Assembly: GCF_017313225.1 (NCBI RefSeq) | Contig: NZ_JAFLNE010000004.1 | Coordinates: forward strand, 124,001 to 188,000 | Length of the DNA stretch: 64,000 bases | Source of the DNA: Allomuricauda sp. CAU 1633 | GTDB lineage: Bacteria > Bacteroidota > Bacteroidia > Flavobacteriales > Flavobacteriaceae | Direction: 5' to 3' | Part shown: piece after piece, positions 43,796 to 52,458 of the stretch | Position numbering within the stretch: position 1 is the stretch's first letter | Layout: each line of letters starts with the position of its first letter | Notes under the pieces: generated by a model | The model's database searches: none | The model's input: only the letters and a program-made list of their open reading frames with translations | Told to the model about the DNA's origin: nothing | Made by a program: the position numbers and the translations under genes

Positions 43796-45886
43796 ATGGG
43801 CATACACCGTAAATTAACCGCCATAATGTTTACCGATGTGCAGGGGTACACCGCCATCATGCACGAGGATGAACAGCGGGCCCTCACCCTGCGGAGTAGG
43901 CACAGAAAGCTTTTTAACGAACTTACCGAAAAACACCGAGGCACCGTGGTACAATATTTTGGTGATGGCACCCTCACCGTTTTTGATAGTGCGTTGGATG
44001 CCGTGGAGTGCGCATTGGAGTTGCAAAAGGCGTTCCGCCAGGCTCCGGTGATTCCCGTTCGCATTGGCATCCACATGGGCGATATTGTCCTTTCCGAGGA
44101 TGACATTATGGGCGATGCGGTGAACGTGGCCTCTAGGATAGAATCGGTGGGCGTGCCGGGCAGTGTTTTCTTTTCAGACCATGTGAACGACCAGTTGCGA
44201 AGCCATAAAAAATTTGAAACCCGATTCTTGGACGTTTTTCGTTTTAAGAATGTAAAGGAACCCGTTCCCGTTTATGCATTGGTGGACGATCAGTTGGTGG
44301 TCCCAGACCGAAAAGCCTATGTAAAGACCAAATCCCATTCCAATGTTAAGGGCATTGGAAACCGATTTTCCAATAATCGGAAGATGCTGCAATGGGGTGG
44401 TGTTTTGGTGTTGGCACTCTGTATTTTGGCTGGACTTTATTTTACATTGGCCAAAAAAGAGTTGCCCATTGCGGATGATGCGCTTCTCCGAAGCATTGCG
44501 GTACTACCGGTGCAGAATCTTACCGGGATTTCAGAAAATGATGTGTTGTGCGAAACCATTACCGATGACCTTATTGGTCAACTGTCCGATGGGGTAGGGA
44601 TGATAAAGGTGGTGCCCAAATCCTTGATCCAGGATTATTTGGATCAAGGCGAACCCCTACAAAAAATGGCCGCCACCTTGAATGTGGGCTATATTTTGGA
44701 GGGTGCGCTGCATCATTCGGACAGTCTCTACAATTTGGACCTTCGCTTGGCCGATGCAATGGAGCGCATGTACCTCTGGTCCGAACGATATGACCATGTT
44801 TCTGGAGCCAATGTGGCAACAATGCTGCAATCCCAAGCAAGCGGTGCCATTGCCTCAGAATTGAATGCCCATTACCGGGACAGGGAAAAAAGCAGCGCCC
44901 AAAACCTGGCCATGGACAACAAGAATGTAAATGAGTTGTTGGCCCGTGCTGATGCCCTCACCGATAAAATGGACAAGGAATCCATGTACCAAGCCATGCC
45001 GTTGTATCAAAAAGTGATCCAGTTGGAGCCCAACAGGGCCGAAGGCTATATGGGATTGGCCCGCATCTATACCATTGGTGGAATGATCTGGGGTTTTTTT
45101 AAACAAGAGGAATCGAGAACTAGAGCCGCCGATTACCTGGAAAAATCCATAGCGCTGAAACCAACCTTGGAGGCTTCGCAATATCTGTTGGTCAGCAAGT
45201 TTTTCTTTGAACATGATTTTGAGTATTCGGAGGAACATTTGTCACTAGTGGCCATATTGCCACCCTTTCCCGATGGGGCTTTCTACTCGGTTTATAACAA
45301 TATGCTGGGTCGTTTTGACGAAAGCATTCATTATGCGGAAAACTACATTGACCGTTTCCCGGATGCGGGCAATGGATTTGCGCAGATGATACGCGCCTAT
45401 TTTCTCGTTGGCGATTGGGCCAAGGCGGACAGTTTGATGAACCGTTGCGACAGTCGCTTCAAACATGACCTGTTCTATACCCGTGATGTGGCCATGGTAC
45501 ACCTAAACATGGGCAATATGGAGTCCTTTATGGAAATGAATAACATCCTTAAAACTAATTTTCTGGACAATGCTGCGGTGCATCTCTATTATGATGCCAT
45601 TGAAATGTACTACAAAGAGGAAAATCCCAGCAAGATTCAGGAAAAACTGAATCTTTTGGAAGATCAATACAACATGGGCATGTCAGGTTCCCCTGCATGG
45701 TTTTTGGCCATGTACCATTTCTACATCAAGGATGATGAAACCGGTTTTCAGTGGTTGCAAAAATCCTTCGACCGCAAAGACGTGGAAATGCTCTGGCTAA
45801 AGACCGAATACATCTTACAGCGATTCAAAAAAGCCCAAGACCCAAGGTATACCAAGCTTTACAATCAGATGCATTGGCCTGAATAA
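43796..45886 (+). CDS. Class III adenylate/guanylate cyclase with TolB-like and TPR regions
   Basis: Start at 43796 (MGIHRKL); 696 residues. N-terminal cyclase domain (1-170): IMFTDVQGY with the metal Asp, YFGDGTLTVF, RIGIHMGDIV with the second metal Asp, and GDAVNVASRIE. A transmembrane helix (VLVLALCILAGLYF) near 205 is followed by a TolB-like domain (RSIAVLPVQNLTG, ~235-330, with GYILEGALHHSD) and TPR repeats to the end. Makes cAMP or cGMP in the cytoplasm with outside sensing regions. No signal-binding domain is recognised. The gene overlaps nothing and lies between RadC and the stress cluster. Confidence 0.85.
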   Translation: MGIHRKLTAIMFTDVQGYTAIMHEDEQRALTLRSRHRKLFNELTEKHRGTVVQYFGDGTLTVFDSALDAVECALELQKAFRQAPVIPVRIGIHMGDIVLSEDDIMGDAVNVASRIESVGVPGSVFFSDHVNDQLRSHKKFETRFLDVFRFKNVKEPVPVYALVDDQLVVPDRKAYVKTKSHSNVKGIGNRFSNNRKMLQWGGVLVLALCILAGLYFTLAKKELPIADDALLRSIAVLPVQNLTGISENDVLCETITDDLIGQLSDGVGMIKVVPKSLIQDYLDQGEPLQKMAATLNVGYILEGALHHSDSLYNLDLRLADAMERMYLWSERYDHVSGANVATMLQSQASGAIASELNAHYRDREKSSAQNLAMDNKNVNELLARADALTDKMDKESMYQAMPLYQKVIQLEPNRAEGYMGLARIYTIGGMIWGFFKQEESRTRAADYLEKSIALKPTLEASQYLLVSKFFFEHDFEYSEEHLSLVAILPPFPDGAFYSVYNNMLGRFDESIHYAENYIDRFPDAGNGFAQMIRAYFLVGDWAKADSLMNRCDSRFKHDLFYTRDVAMVHLNMGNMESFMEMNNILKTNFLDNAAVHLYYDAIEMYYKEENPSKIQEKLNLLEDQYNMGMSGSPAWFLAMYHFYIKDDETGFQWLQKSFDRKDVEMLWLKTEYILQRFKKAQDPRYTKLYNQMHWPE

Positions 45887-45937
45887 GCCAACCCAACACC
45901 CTTCACCCAACACCCCTTTTACCCCGCAAGGAAAATC

Positions 45938-46000
45938 GTCCATTTAGTGGCGAGGTTCGTCCATTTTATCCCGTTGTAGATCACTTCAACTTTGTACCAT
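45938..46000 (+). promoter_or_regulatory. Activator site and promoter of the isochorismatase-like gene
   Basis: GTCCATTTAG (45938) and GTCCATTTTATCCC (45959-45972) are direct repeats 21 bases apart; CAACTTTGTACCAT follows (TTTGTACCAT at 45991-46000), where CAnCTTTG is one base from the -7 consensus. The same arrangement with the same 32-base offset is found upstream of 47077. There is no -33 box, consistent with an activator-dependent promoter. Confidence 0.6.
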
Positions 46001-46034
46001 AAAATTTAAGTATAACATTTTTAAGTACAACACC

Positions 46035-46766
46035 ATGAAAAATTTATTCAACACATTCGTAATTTTTACAACAGGAATTATGGGCGTTTTTGCCCAATTA
46101 CCAGAACCGGGTTTTACCATCGATGAGCATACTGCCATTGTAATCACAGACCCACAAAACGACTTTCTCAGTCCCGATGGCGTGGCTTGGGGAGCCGTAG
46201 GCCAGAGCGTACAGGAGAACAACACCATTGAGAACCTGGAAACGATTTTTAAGTTAGCCGAAGAACACAACATCCCCGTTTTTGTATCCCCACACTATTA
46301 CTACGAGCACGACCATGTTTGGAAGTTTGAGGGGACCTTGGAGAAACTCATGCACAACATTACCATGTTTGATCGTGGTGACCAATTGAACGTTGAAGGG
46401 TTTGAAGGTTCCGGCGCCGACTGGTTGCCCCGCTACAAAAAGTACATCAACAAAGACAGGGTAGTGGTGACCAGCCCACACAAGGTTTTTGGTTCAGAAA
46501 GCAACGACTTGGCCCTTCAATTGCGCAAGCAAAAAATTGACAAGGTGATCTTGGCAGGGATGTCCGGTAACCTTTGTGCCGAATCGCACATGAGGGAACT
46601 CGTGGAGAACGGTTTTGAGGTTGCCATGGTGGGCGATGCCACTGCTTCGGCCAAACTCCCAGGATTGGACGGCGACCAAGCTGCCCAGACCAATTACAAA
46701 ATGATTTCAAGCAAAGTGTTTACCACCCAAGAATTGGTAAGTGAGCTAAAAATGCACAAGAAATAA
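46035..46766 (+). CDS. Exported isochorismatase-family cysteine hydrolase
   Basis: A 243-residue protein with a signal peptide (MKNLFNTFVIFTTGIMGVFAQ). The Asp-Lys-Cys triad of the isochorismatase superfamily is intact: Asp39 in ITDPQNDF, Lys150 in SPHKVF and Cys181 in SGNLCAESH. This points to amide hydrolysis (nicotinamidase-like group) with unknown substrate. Its promoter has the same operator as the AhpD-like gene downstream, so the two are in one regulon, probably under the AraC regulator at 48748. Confidence 0.85.
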   Translation: MKNLFNTFVIFTTGIMGVFAQLPEPGFTIDEHTAIVITDPQNDFLSPDGVAWGAVGQSVQENNTIENLETIFKLAEEHNIPVFVSPHYYYEHDHVWKFEGTLEKLMHNITMFDRGDQLNVEGFEGSGADWLPRYKKYINKDRVVVTSPHKVFGSESNDLALQLRKQKIDKVILAGMSGNLCAESHMRELVENGFEVAMVGDATASAKLPGLDGDQAAQTNYKMISSKVFTTQELVSELKMHKK

Positions 46767-46810
46767 AAAGACAATGTTTAAGGAGAAGTGTGATGGTGCG
46801 GTTGAATGAC

Positions 46811-46951
46811 AAAGAGGGTGTCTAAAAAGTAATAATAGTTTGAGTTTGTCAGTTCGAGCGCAGTCGAGAACTTAAAGTATGTTGATAGCCTATTGGGTTT
46901 CGACTGGGCTCAACCTGACAGAGAACAAGCTTTTTAGACAATACCCTCTTT
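46811..46951. repeat. MITE/REP-like inverted-repeat element
   Basis: Outer arms AAAGAGGGTGTCTAAAAAG (46811-46829) and its inverse (46930-46951, with a three-base insertion) enclose an inner dyad of GTCAGTTCGAGCGCAGTCGA against TCGACTGGGCTCAACCTGAC. The ~140-base unit could fold into one long hairpin. No ORF. A related inner motif is at 48611-48713. Confidence 0.65.
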
Positions 46952-46966
46952 GTTTTTTCAGAATAA

Positions 46967-47047
46967 GTCCATTTCGGGAAAAATGTCCAAGAGGAGGTGA
47001 AGTTTGTCCATTTTATCCCAGCCGCCCGCGCTGCACCTTTGTACCAT
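46967..47047 (+). promoter_or_regulatory. Activator site and promoter of the AhpD-like gene
   Basis: GTCCATTT (46967), GTCCAA (46985) and GTCCATTTTATCCC (47006-47019) with TTTGTACCAT at 47038-47047. The last two repeats are 21 bases apart and the GTCCATTTTATCCC to TTTGTACCAT offset is 32 bases, both as in the 45938-46000 site. The preceding gene-free gap, 46767-47076, otherwise contains only the REP-like element. Confidence 0.6.
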
Positions 47048-47076
47048 CAATAATTCATAACAAAAAAGACAAGACT

Positions 47077-47622
47077 ATGACACGTTTACAAGCATTAGAT
47101 CCAAAGGAAGCCACCGGGCAATCAAAGGAATTGTTCAACGGCATCCAGAGCAAATTGGGAATGGTTCCCAACATGATGCGCACCATGGGGAATTCCCCAG
47201 CCGTATTGCAAGGGTACCTCAACCTAAGCGACGCCTTGAGCAAAGGTTCCTTGGGTGGTCGATTGGGCGAACTGATCGCCTTGACCGTAGCCGAAGCCAA
47301 CACCTGCAATTACTGTTTGTCCGCTCATTCCTTTATCGGAGAGAAATTGGTGCTCATTGATACCGATACCCTGCACATGGCCCGCGAAGGGAAAAACAAA
47401 GACCCAAAAGTGGCCGCTGCGCTGTTTTTTGCCCAAACCTTGGTGGAAAAACGCGGAAGAGTAAGCTCTGACGATGTTGAGACTGTAAAAGCCGCTGGTT
47501 ACACCGATGGCGAAGTGGGGGAAATCGTGGCACATGTGGCCTTGAACGTATTCACCAATTATTTCAATAACACGGCCAACACTGCTATCGATTTTCCGGT
47601 GGTGGAAGCAGAAACTGTGTAA
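47077..47622 (+). CDS. AhpD/carboxymuconolactone-decarboxylase-like peroxidase
   Basis: From the ATG at 47077 the product has 181 residues. It carries the AhpD motif TCNYCLSAH (Cys77, Cys80, His84) with a Glu upstream in VAEAN, the redox centre of alkylhydroperoxidase-D-like proteins. An upstream in-frame extension is not used because the promoter lies inside it. Protects against peroxides or other oxidants; substrate unknown. Start of a likely transcript with the YHS and DUF1348 genes. Confidence 0.85.
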   Translation: MTRLQALDPKEATGQSKELFNGIQSKLGMVPNMMRTMGNSPAVLQGYLNLSDALSKGSLGGRLGELIALTVAEANTCNYCLSAHSFIGEKLVLIDTDTLHMAREGKNKDPKVAAALFFAQTLVEKRGRVSSDDVETVKAAGYTDGEVGEIVAHVALNVFTNYFNNTANTAIDFPVVEAETV

Positions 47623-47652
47623 TCCATAATCACATTTATATAATCCAAAATC

Positions 47653-48120
47653 ATGAAAACAATGAAAAATGTAGTTCTTTTGGCAATGGCCCTAGTTTGG
47701 GGAATTGCCGCACAAGCCCAAGTTGACCCCGTAAACAAGGATGGCGTAGCCATTGGCGGGTATGATGTCGTATCCTATTTCTCTGGCGAGGCAAAACAAG
47801 GCAACAAAACCTATGCCGCCAAGCACGATGGGGTAACCTATTACTTTGCCAGCAAGGCCAACAAAGCCACCTTTACCCAATCGCCCAGTATGTATGTACC
47901 CCAATTTGGCGGGTATTGCGCTTGGGGTGTTGGTGAAAAGCAAGCTAAGTTTCCCATCAACCCTGAAACATTTGATGTGATCGACGGCAAACTCTATCTG
48001 TTTTTCAATGGTGATTTCAATGGGGAGCCTTTTAACACCTTCCCAGATTGGAGTGCCCGTACTTCCGAGTTGAAGAAAGCGGCGCACGACAGTTGGCCAA
48101 AGGTTAAGAACAGTAAATAA
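47653..48120 (+). CDS. Exported YHS-domain protein
   Basis: A 155-residue exported protein (signal peptide to ~23). The mature part has [21 protein letters not shown] and [28 protein letters not shown], the YHS domain (named for Tyr-His-Ser), which often binds metals and accompanies thiol or heavy-metal systems. Here the usual His is not obvious, so metal binding is uncertain. It lies 30 bases after the AhpD-like gene and ends at a strong terminator. Confidence 0.8.
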   Translation: MKTMKNVVLLAMALVWGIAAQAQVDPVNKDGVAIGGYDVVSYFSGEAKQGNKTYAAKHDGVTYYFASKANKATFTQSPSMYVPQFGGYCAWGVGEKQAKFPINPETFDVIDGKLYLFFNGDFNGEPFNTFPDWSARTSELKKAAHDSWPKVKNSK

Positions 48121-48128
48121 TTCACTTA

Positions 48129-48160
48129 GGGCAAGTTGCTATGGCAGCTTGCCCTTTTTT
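48129..48160 (+). terminator. Rho-independent terminator
   Basis: Stem GGGCAAGTTGC/GCAGCTTGCCC with a four-base loop and six T residues, 8 bases after the YHS stop. It ends the AhpD-YHS unit, so the DUF1348 gene needs read-through or its own promoter. Confidence 0.85.
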
Positions 48161-48179
48161 CATCTTAAAAACACATAAA

Positions 48180-48596
48180 ATGGCAATAGAACAAAAATTT
48201 CCGTTACCTCCTTTTACCGAGGAAACGGCCAGAGAAAAAGTACAGTTGGCCGAGGATGCCTGGAACAGCCAAGACCCTGAAAAAGTGTCCAAAGCCTATA
48301 CCGTGGACACCGAATGGCGCAACCGTTCCCAGTTTGTTAATGGACGGGAAGAAGTGGTCGCTTTTTTGAGTGACAAGTGGAAAAAGGAAAAAAATTACAA
48401 GTTGAAGAAAGAACTTTGGGCTTTCACCGACAATAGAATAGCAGTTCGTTTTGAATACGAATACCAAAATGCCGAAGGAGCGTGGTTTCGCGCGTATGGA
48501 AACGAGAATTGGGAGTTCAACGAACATGGGCTGATGCAGAAACGCTACGCCAGTATCAACGACCTGCCGATCACCGAAACCGAACGACGGCTTTAA
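48180..48596 (+). CDS. DUF1348 (SnoaL/NTF2-like) protein
   Basis: From the ATG at 48180 the product has 138 residues and no signal peptide. It has the DUF1348 sequence [17 protein letters not shown] and [17 protein letters not shown], with a YASIND end, a cone-shaped NTF2-like fold of unknown ligand. It follows a terminator 20 bases upstream, so its transcription may depend on read-through. Grouped with the AhpD, YHS and AraC genes, which suggests a role in an oxidant or xenobiotic response. Confidence 0.85.
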   Translation: MAIEQKFPLPPFTEETAREKVQLAEDAWNSQDPEKVSKAYTVDTEWRNRSQFVNGREEVVAFLSDKWKKEKNYKLKKELWAFTDNRIAVRFEYEYQNAEGAWFRAYGNENWEFNEHGLMQKRYASINDLPITETERRL

Positions 48597-48610
48597 GCAG
48601 TTATAGTACA

Positions 48611-48713
48611 TTGTCACTTCGAGCTGTCATCCTGAGCGCAGTCGAAGGAGACGTCGAGAAGTCTTGTATCTCACTAGCATAAAATAAGGTCTCGACTGCG
48701 CTCGACCTGACAA
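48611..48713. repeat. REP-like inverted repeat
   Basis: Ends TTGTCACTTCGAG (48611) and CTCGACCTGACAA are near-perfect inverses, enclosing GAGCGCAGTCGAAGG and CTCGACTGCGCTCGA, which can also pair. It shares the GAGCGCAGTCGA core with 46846-46919. It lies just before the AraC gene. Confidence 0.6.
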
Positions 48714-48747
48714 CTTGATTATTAATATTCAACCTATAAAACCAAAC

Positions 48748-49629
48748 ATGGATATTTTCAACACCAACACACTCATCAACGAACAGACTGGAAACCTTGC
48801 CTTTAAACTCTCCAATTTTGAGGACGATTGCCAGTTTTGTTCCTTACAACGACTCAATCACTATTCCTTGATTTGGATAAAAAAGGGGAGTGGCACCGCC
48901 AAAATAGATTTCGCTGAGTTTGATTTTACGGCTGACACCCTGTTTGCGCTAACGCCCTACCAACCTTTTAGTCTTTTGGAAAAGGAAAAAATAGAGGGTG
49001 TGGTGTTGAATTTTCATCCTGATTTTTTCTGCATCCATAAACACCAAGAACAGGTGGCCTGCAACGGGGTGCTGTTCAACAACATCTACAGTCCGCCGTA
49101 TTTTTGTGTGGATGATTCCATCCGAAGCAATTTTGAAATGGTACTGGAGCAAATGCGCACTGAAGTACAAAAAGCGGAGATGGCTCAGTACGATTTACTG
49201 CTGTCATACTTGAAAATTTTCTTGATTACCGCCTCCCGGGCCAAGGCCAAACAACAACCCGAGTCGTTAAAAGACACCCCGGATGAAAAAGAGCCGTTCA
49301 TTATTCAAAATCTAAAGGACCTTATTGAAACCCACTTTAAAAGCAAACATTCAGCAGGGGAGTATGCCGATTTGTTGAACATCAGTCCAAAGGCGTTGGC
49401 CAAAATTACCAAGAACCATTTCAACAAGACCATGACCAATTTGATTTCGGAACGTATCATCATTGAGGCCAAACGGGAGCTGTATCTCACCAATAAATCC
49501 GTAAAGGAGATCGCTTTTGATTTGGGGTATGATGATGAGCACTATTTCAGTCGCTTTTTTAAGAACAATGCCGACATTTCTCCCAAAGTATATCGGGACA
49601 CTGTTGGTTTTGCCCGGGCCATGGCGTGA
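48748..49629 (+). CDS. AraC-family transcription regulator
   Basis: Start at the ATG at 48748 (MDIFNTNTLINEQ); 293 residues. The N-terminal ~150 residues form a cupin-like sensor (YSLIWIKKGSGTAKIDFAEFDF, LNFHPDFF); the C-terminal ~100 hold the two-HTH AraC domain (YADLLNISPKALAKITKNHF and IAFDLGYDDEHYFSRFFKNNADISPKVYRD split over the second motif). Likely controller of the cluster from 46035 to 48596 because paired GTCCAT repeats, typical of such regulators, precede two of those genes. Its own promoter has no such repeat. Confidence 0.85.
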   Translation: MDIFNTNTLINEQTGNLAFKLSNFEDDCQFCSLQRLNHYSLIWIKKGSGTAKIDFAEFDFTADTLFALTPYQPFSLLEKEKIEGVVLNFHPDFFCIHKHQEQVACNGVLFNNIYSPPYFCVDDSIRSNFEMVLEQMRTEVQKAEMAQYDLLLSYLKIFLITASRAKAKQQPESLKDTPDEKEPFIIQNLKDLIETHFKSKHSAGEYADLLNISPKALAKITKNHFNKTMTNLISERIIIEAKRELYLTNKSVKEIAFDLGYDDEHYFSRFFKNNADISPKVYRDTVGFARAMA

Positions 49630-49705
49630 TGCTGATTGATGATGTTGATAAAAATTCAATAAAATTGTATTTTCTTTGAGGTGGTGAATCATCAAACGAA
49701 AAAGC

Positions 49706-50338
49706 ATGAATACAGCAAACCCCGAAGTTGACGAGTATATATCCGAAGGATGCGGCCGTTGCGACTTGGTGGGCACACCAGATTGCAAGGTGCAGACTTG
49801 GCAAGAGGAAATCAAAGCATTGCGCAGACTTTTATTGGAATGCGGTCTTACCGAAGAACGGAAATGGGGTTCGCCTTGTTATACCTTTAACGGCAAGAAT
49901 GTGGTAATGATTGCCGCTTTTAAAGATAATTGCTCCCTCAGCTTTTTAAAAGGAGTCTTGTTGAAAGATAATCAGGGTATTTTGGAAAAACCCGGTGAAA
50001 ATTCCCAATCCGTACGGTTTGCTCGCTTTACCGATGTGAAACAGATTACGGACCAGTGGAATATCTTAAAACAGTATGTTTTTGAGGCCATTGAGGTTGA
50101 AAAAGCGGGATTGGAGGTAAAAAAGAAAGACATATCGGAACACGATGTGCCTGAAGAGCTACAAGCCAGAATAGATAATGACCTTGATTTTAAAGCAGCT
50201 TTTGAAGCATTGACACCGGGACGTCAGCGTAGCTATTTCATACACATTTCCCAGGCAAAACAATCTCAAACCCGGGAGAACCGAATTGAAAAGTGCATTC
50301 CCAAAATCAGGGCGGGAAAAGGATACAATGAGTATTAA
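49706..50338 (+). CDS. DUF1801/YdeI-like protein
   Basis: A 210-residue cytoplasmic protein with the DUF1801 core: EEIKALRRLLLECGLTEERKWGSPCYTFNGKNVVMIAAFKD, seen in pieces, and a C-terminal YdeI/OmpD-associated region (FEALTPGRQRSYFIHISQAKQSQTRENRI in pieces). Function in the family is unknown; in Bacillus YdeI-type proteins relate to bacteriocin or envelope stress. Independent gene; a 180-base gap without evident features follows (50339-50518). Confidence 0.8.
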   Translation: MNTANPEVDEYISEGCGRCDLVGTPDCKVQTWQEEIKALRRLLLECGLTEERKWGSPCYTFNGKNVVMIAAFKDNCSLSFLKGVLLKDNQGILEKPGENSQSVRFARFTDVKQITDQWNILKQYVFEAIEVEKAGLEVKKKDISEHDVPEELQARIDNDLDFKAAFEALTPGRQRSYFIHISQAKQSQTRENRIEKCIPKIRAGKGYNEY

Positions 50339-50518
50339 ATGGTTACAGGAAGCCTGTGGCATAATCACCTAAGTTCTTTTGCAAGAGCCTGAAAATTTAT
50401 CAAACGCCTAAATTTTTAAGATAAAATCGAGGAATTCACTAAAAGTGGAGTTGAATAGTCCAGATGGGGCGTTCTGTTCGTAACTTATACAGACTATCGG
50501 CTAACCTAAAAATTCCAC

Positions 50519-52456
50519 ATGAATCAGCCCTCTAAAAAATGGCTCTTTCCATTATTGTTTTTCCTTATACTGTCGCTTGTATCCCATGGTCAAGAACAGA
50601 ATACGTTTGAAGGCCCTCTACAAGTTGGGCCCTATTCTGGAAAAGCAACCTATCAATACATCATTTCTGAATTGGACACCGTTTTGGATGGTGACTTTCA
50701 ACTACAGAAATCCAATTTGGAGACTTTAATGGAAAAGGAAGATTCATCCTTCCTTTTTTCTGGTGTTTTTGACGAAGGAGTGGCCAATGGCCCTTGGCAA
50801 TTCCAATTTGGAGAATTCAAGACCAATAGCCAAAGCCAAGTGGTGGATTATGAATATCGGGTCTTGGTCAGTGGTCGTCAAGAAGTTGGAGCAGGGGAGA
50901 TGGTAGAAGGAAAACCTGACGGGCCATGGACGTACACCATAAATCAAATCAAGGATTCTGAGATTGAGAAAGTCCTTTTTAAGAGTACTATTTCTTTTGA
51001 CAACGGGGTTCCTCAACAAAGCTTCCAAATAGAAAACGATAGCAGCGTTTTGGTTGGGCGGTTTTTGCGAAACGGTCTGGCTCACGATGAGTGGTCGTTT
51101 TATGCTACCGAGGCCGTTGAAGATACTGAGAACTGGTTTTTTGAAGATGGGTTGCTGCGTCGTATTGAACTTAATTCTGATGGAACCTCAAGGACGGCTT
51201 CCATCTTCGACGGTGATGCATCAGACTACCAAACCATTCCATTGAACACTAAGTATTTTGCTTTGCTGGATGCTGTTTTAAATAATGATTTGGGCCAAAG
51301 CCAGATAGTTCATTTGTTGGAACAGAACATAGGCTACTACACAAAAATGGACGAGGTCCTTTCCCATTTGGACTCACCCGGAATCGCGGCCAATATGAAG
51401 GTGAGGGTTACTCACTATCCTTTGGACTCACTTCAAAATGCGACACTGGAGCAAATCGCTTCGGGATACAAAACGGCGGCGAAGTTAAGCGATGCCATTT
51501 TAAAGAACAGTCACCTAAATATTGTAAAGCGTACCGACCCTGAAGCTCTTTTCTTTTATAAGGTAACCGAAAAGATAAGCCAAGAGTTCTTGGAACCTCT
51601 GGGAATCATGGCAGGATACATCGCAAATGATATTGTCCAATATCAGGAAATCCCATCGGTTTTGGAGCGACTTTGGCCTAATGGAAAACCTGAAAAGGAA
51701 ATTGTAGTATCGTCTGAAACAGCAGAGGGGCAACGTACATTCAGTTTGCCGAGTTCGGAAGAATTTGGATACGAGGGCAATGATTTGCTGTCCATTGTGG
51801 CTTTGGGTACCTATGCCAGAATGAGCTTGGAATATATCAAGGGGTCGCTATCCTCAAGGTTGACAAATGAGGAACAACTCCAAATGTTAAACGGACTGGA
51901 GGAGGAACTGATTGCTCTGAACAATGCATTGGAACAGAAAATAGATTCCCTGCCAAGCACGTTTCCCGGCGAATACAAAGATGCCTTGGTAAGCATGAAG
52001 AAGGTGGCAGATAGTTCGTTGACCACCTATTCGTCAATTGAAGAGCCCAATGCGAAATTGGAATATGGTCAAGGCGCAAAAACATGCCTTTCGCAATTAA
52101 ATAGTCTAGCCAGTTCTGTGGCCAGTCTTCCTCAACAAAGTCAGGAAATCCAAAAAAAATATACCGATGCCGTTTGGAACCCTTTTATGGCCAATGTCAT
52201 GGAGGAAGAAGTCAAAAAGCGGATTGTGAACGCCTATGAAGATGTTTTGATTCCCTACTTCATTACAAACATTATCCAAGAACTTCAATGTGACAATGCG
52301 GGTACCCTAAACGATCAAATGGAACATGCCTATCAACGTATGTTGGAGCTTCGGGATGAGGACACCAAAAAATTGGAGCGTAAGCTAAGGCGGGAAAAAC
52401 GCCCAAAAGAAGTTTTACAATTGCTGCACCAGCAATCAACCTCTAAAAACCAATAA
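50519..52456 (+). CDS. Exported MORN-like repeat protein
   Basis: A 645-residue protein with a signal peptide (to LSLVSHG). Residues ~60-230 contain MORN-like repeats (FDEGVANGPWQF, EMVEGKPDGPWTYT, FLRNGLAHDEWSFY), degenerate but repeating G-x(3)-G-x-W. The rest (~240-640) is mostly helical with Glu/Gln/Leu heptads, such as VKKRIVNAYEDVLIPYF, giving a long coiled coil. Family unknown. First gene of a unit with a DUF2490 barrel and a second MORN protein; 2 bases separate its stop from the next start. Confidence 0.7.
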   Translation: MNQPSKKWLFPLLFFLILSLVSHGQEQNTFEGPLQVGPYSGKATYQYIISELDTVLDGDFQLQKSNLETLMEKEDSSFLFSGVFDEGVANGPWQFQFGEFKTNSQSQVVDYEYRVLVSGRQEVGAGEMVEGKPDGPWTYTINQIKDSEIEKVLFKSTISFDNGVPQQSFQIENDSSVLVGRFLRNGLAHDEWSFYATEAVEDTENWFFEDGLLRRIELNSDGTSRTASIFDGDASDYQTIPLNTKYFALLDAVLNNDLGQSQIVHLLEQNIGYYTKMDEVLSHLDSPGIAANMKVRVTHYPLDSLQNATLEQIASGYKTAAKLSDAILKNSHLNIVKRTDPEALFFYKVTEKISQEFLEPLGIMAGYIANDIVQYQEIPSVLERLWPNGKPEKEIVVSSETAEGQRTFSLPSSEEFGYEGNDLLSIVALGTYARMSLEYIKGSLSSRLTNEEQLQMLNGLEEELIALNNALEQKIDSLPSTFPGEYKDALVSMKKVADSSLTTYSSIEEPNAKLEYGQGAKTCLSQLNSLASSVASLPQQSQEIQKKYTDAVWNPFMANVMEEEVKKRIVNAYEDVLIPYFITNIIQELQCDNAGTLNDQMEHAYQRMLELRDEDTKKLERKLRREKRPKEVLQLLHQQSTSKNQ

Positions 52457-52458
52457 GC

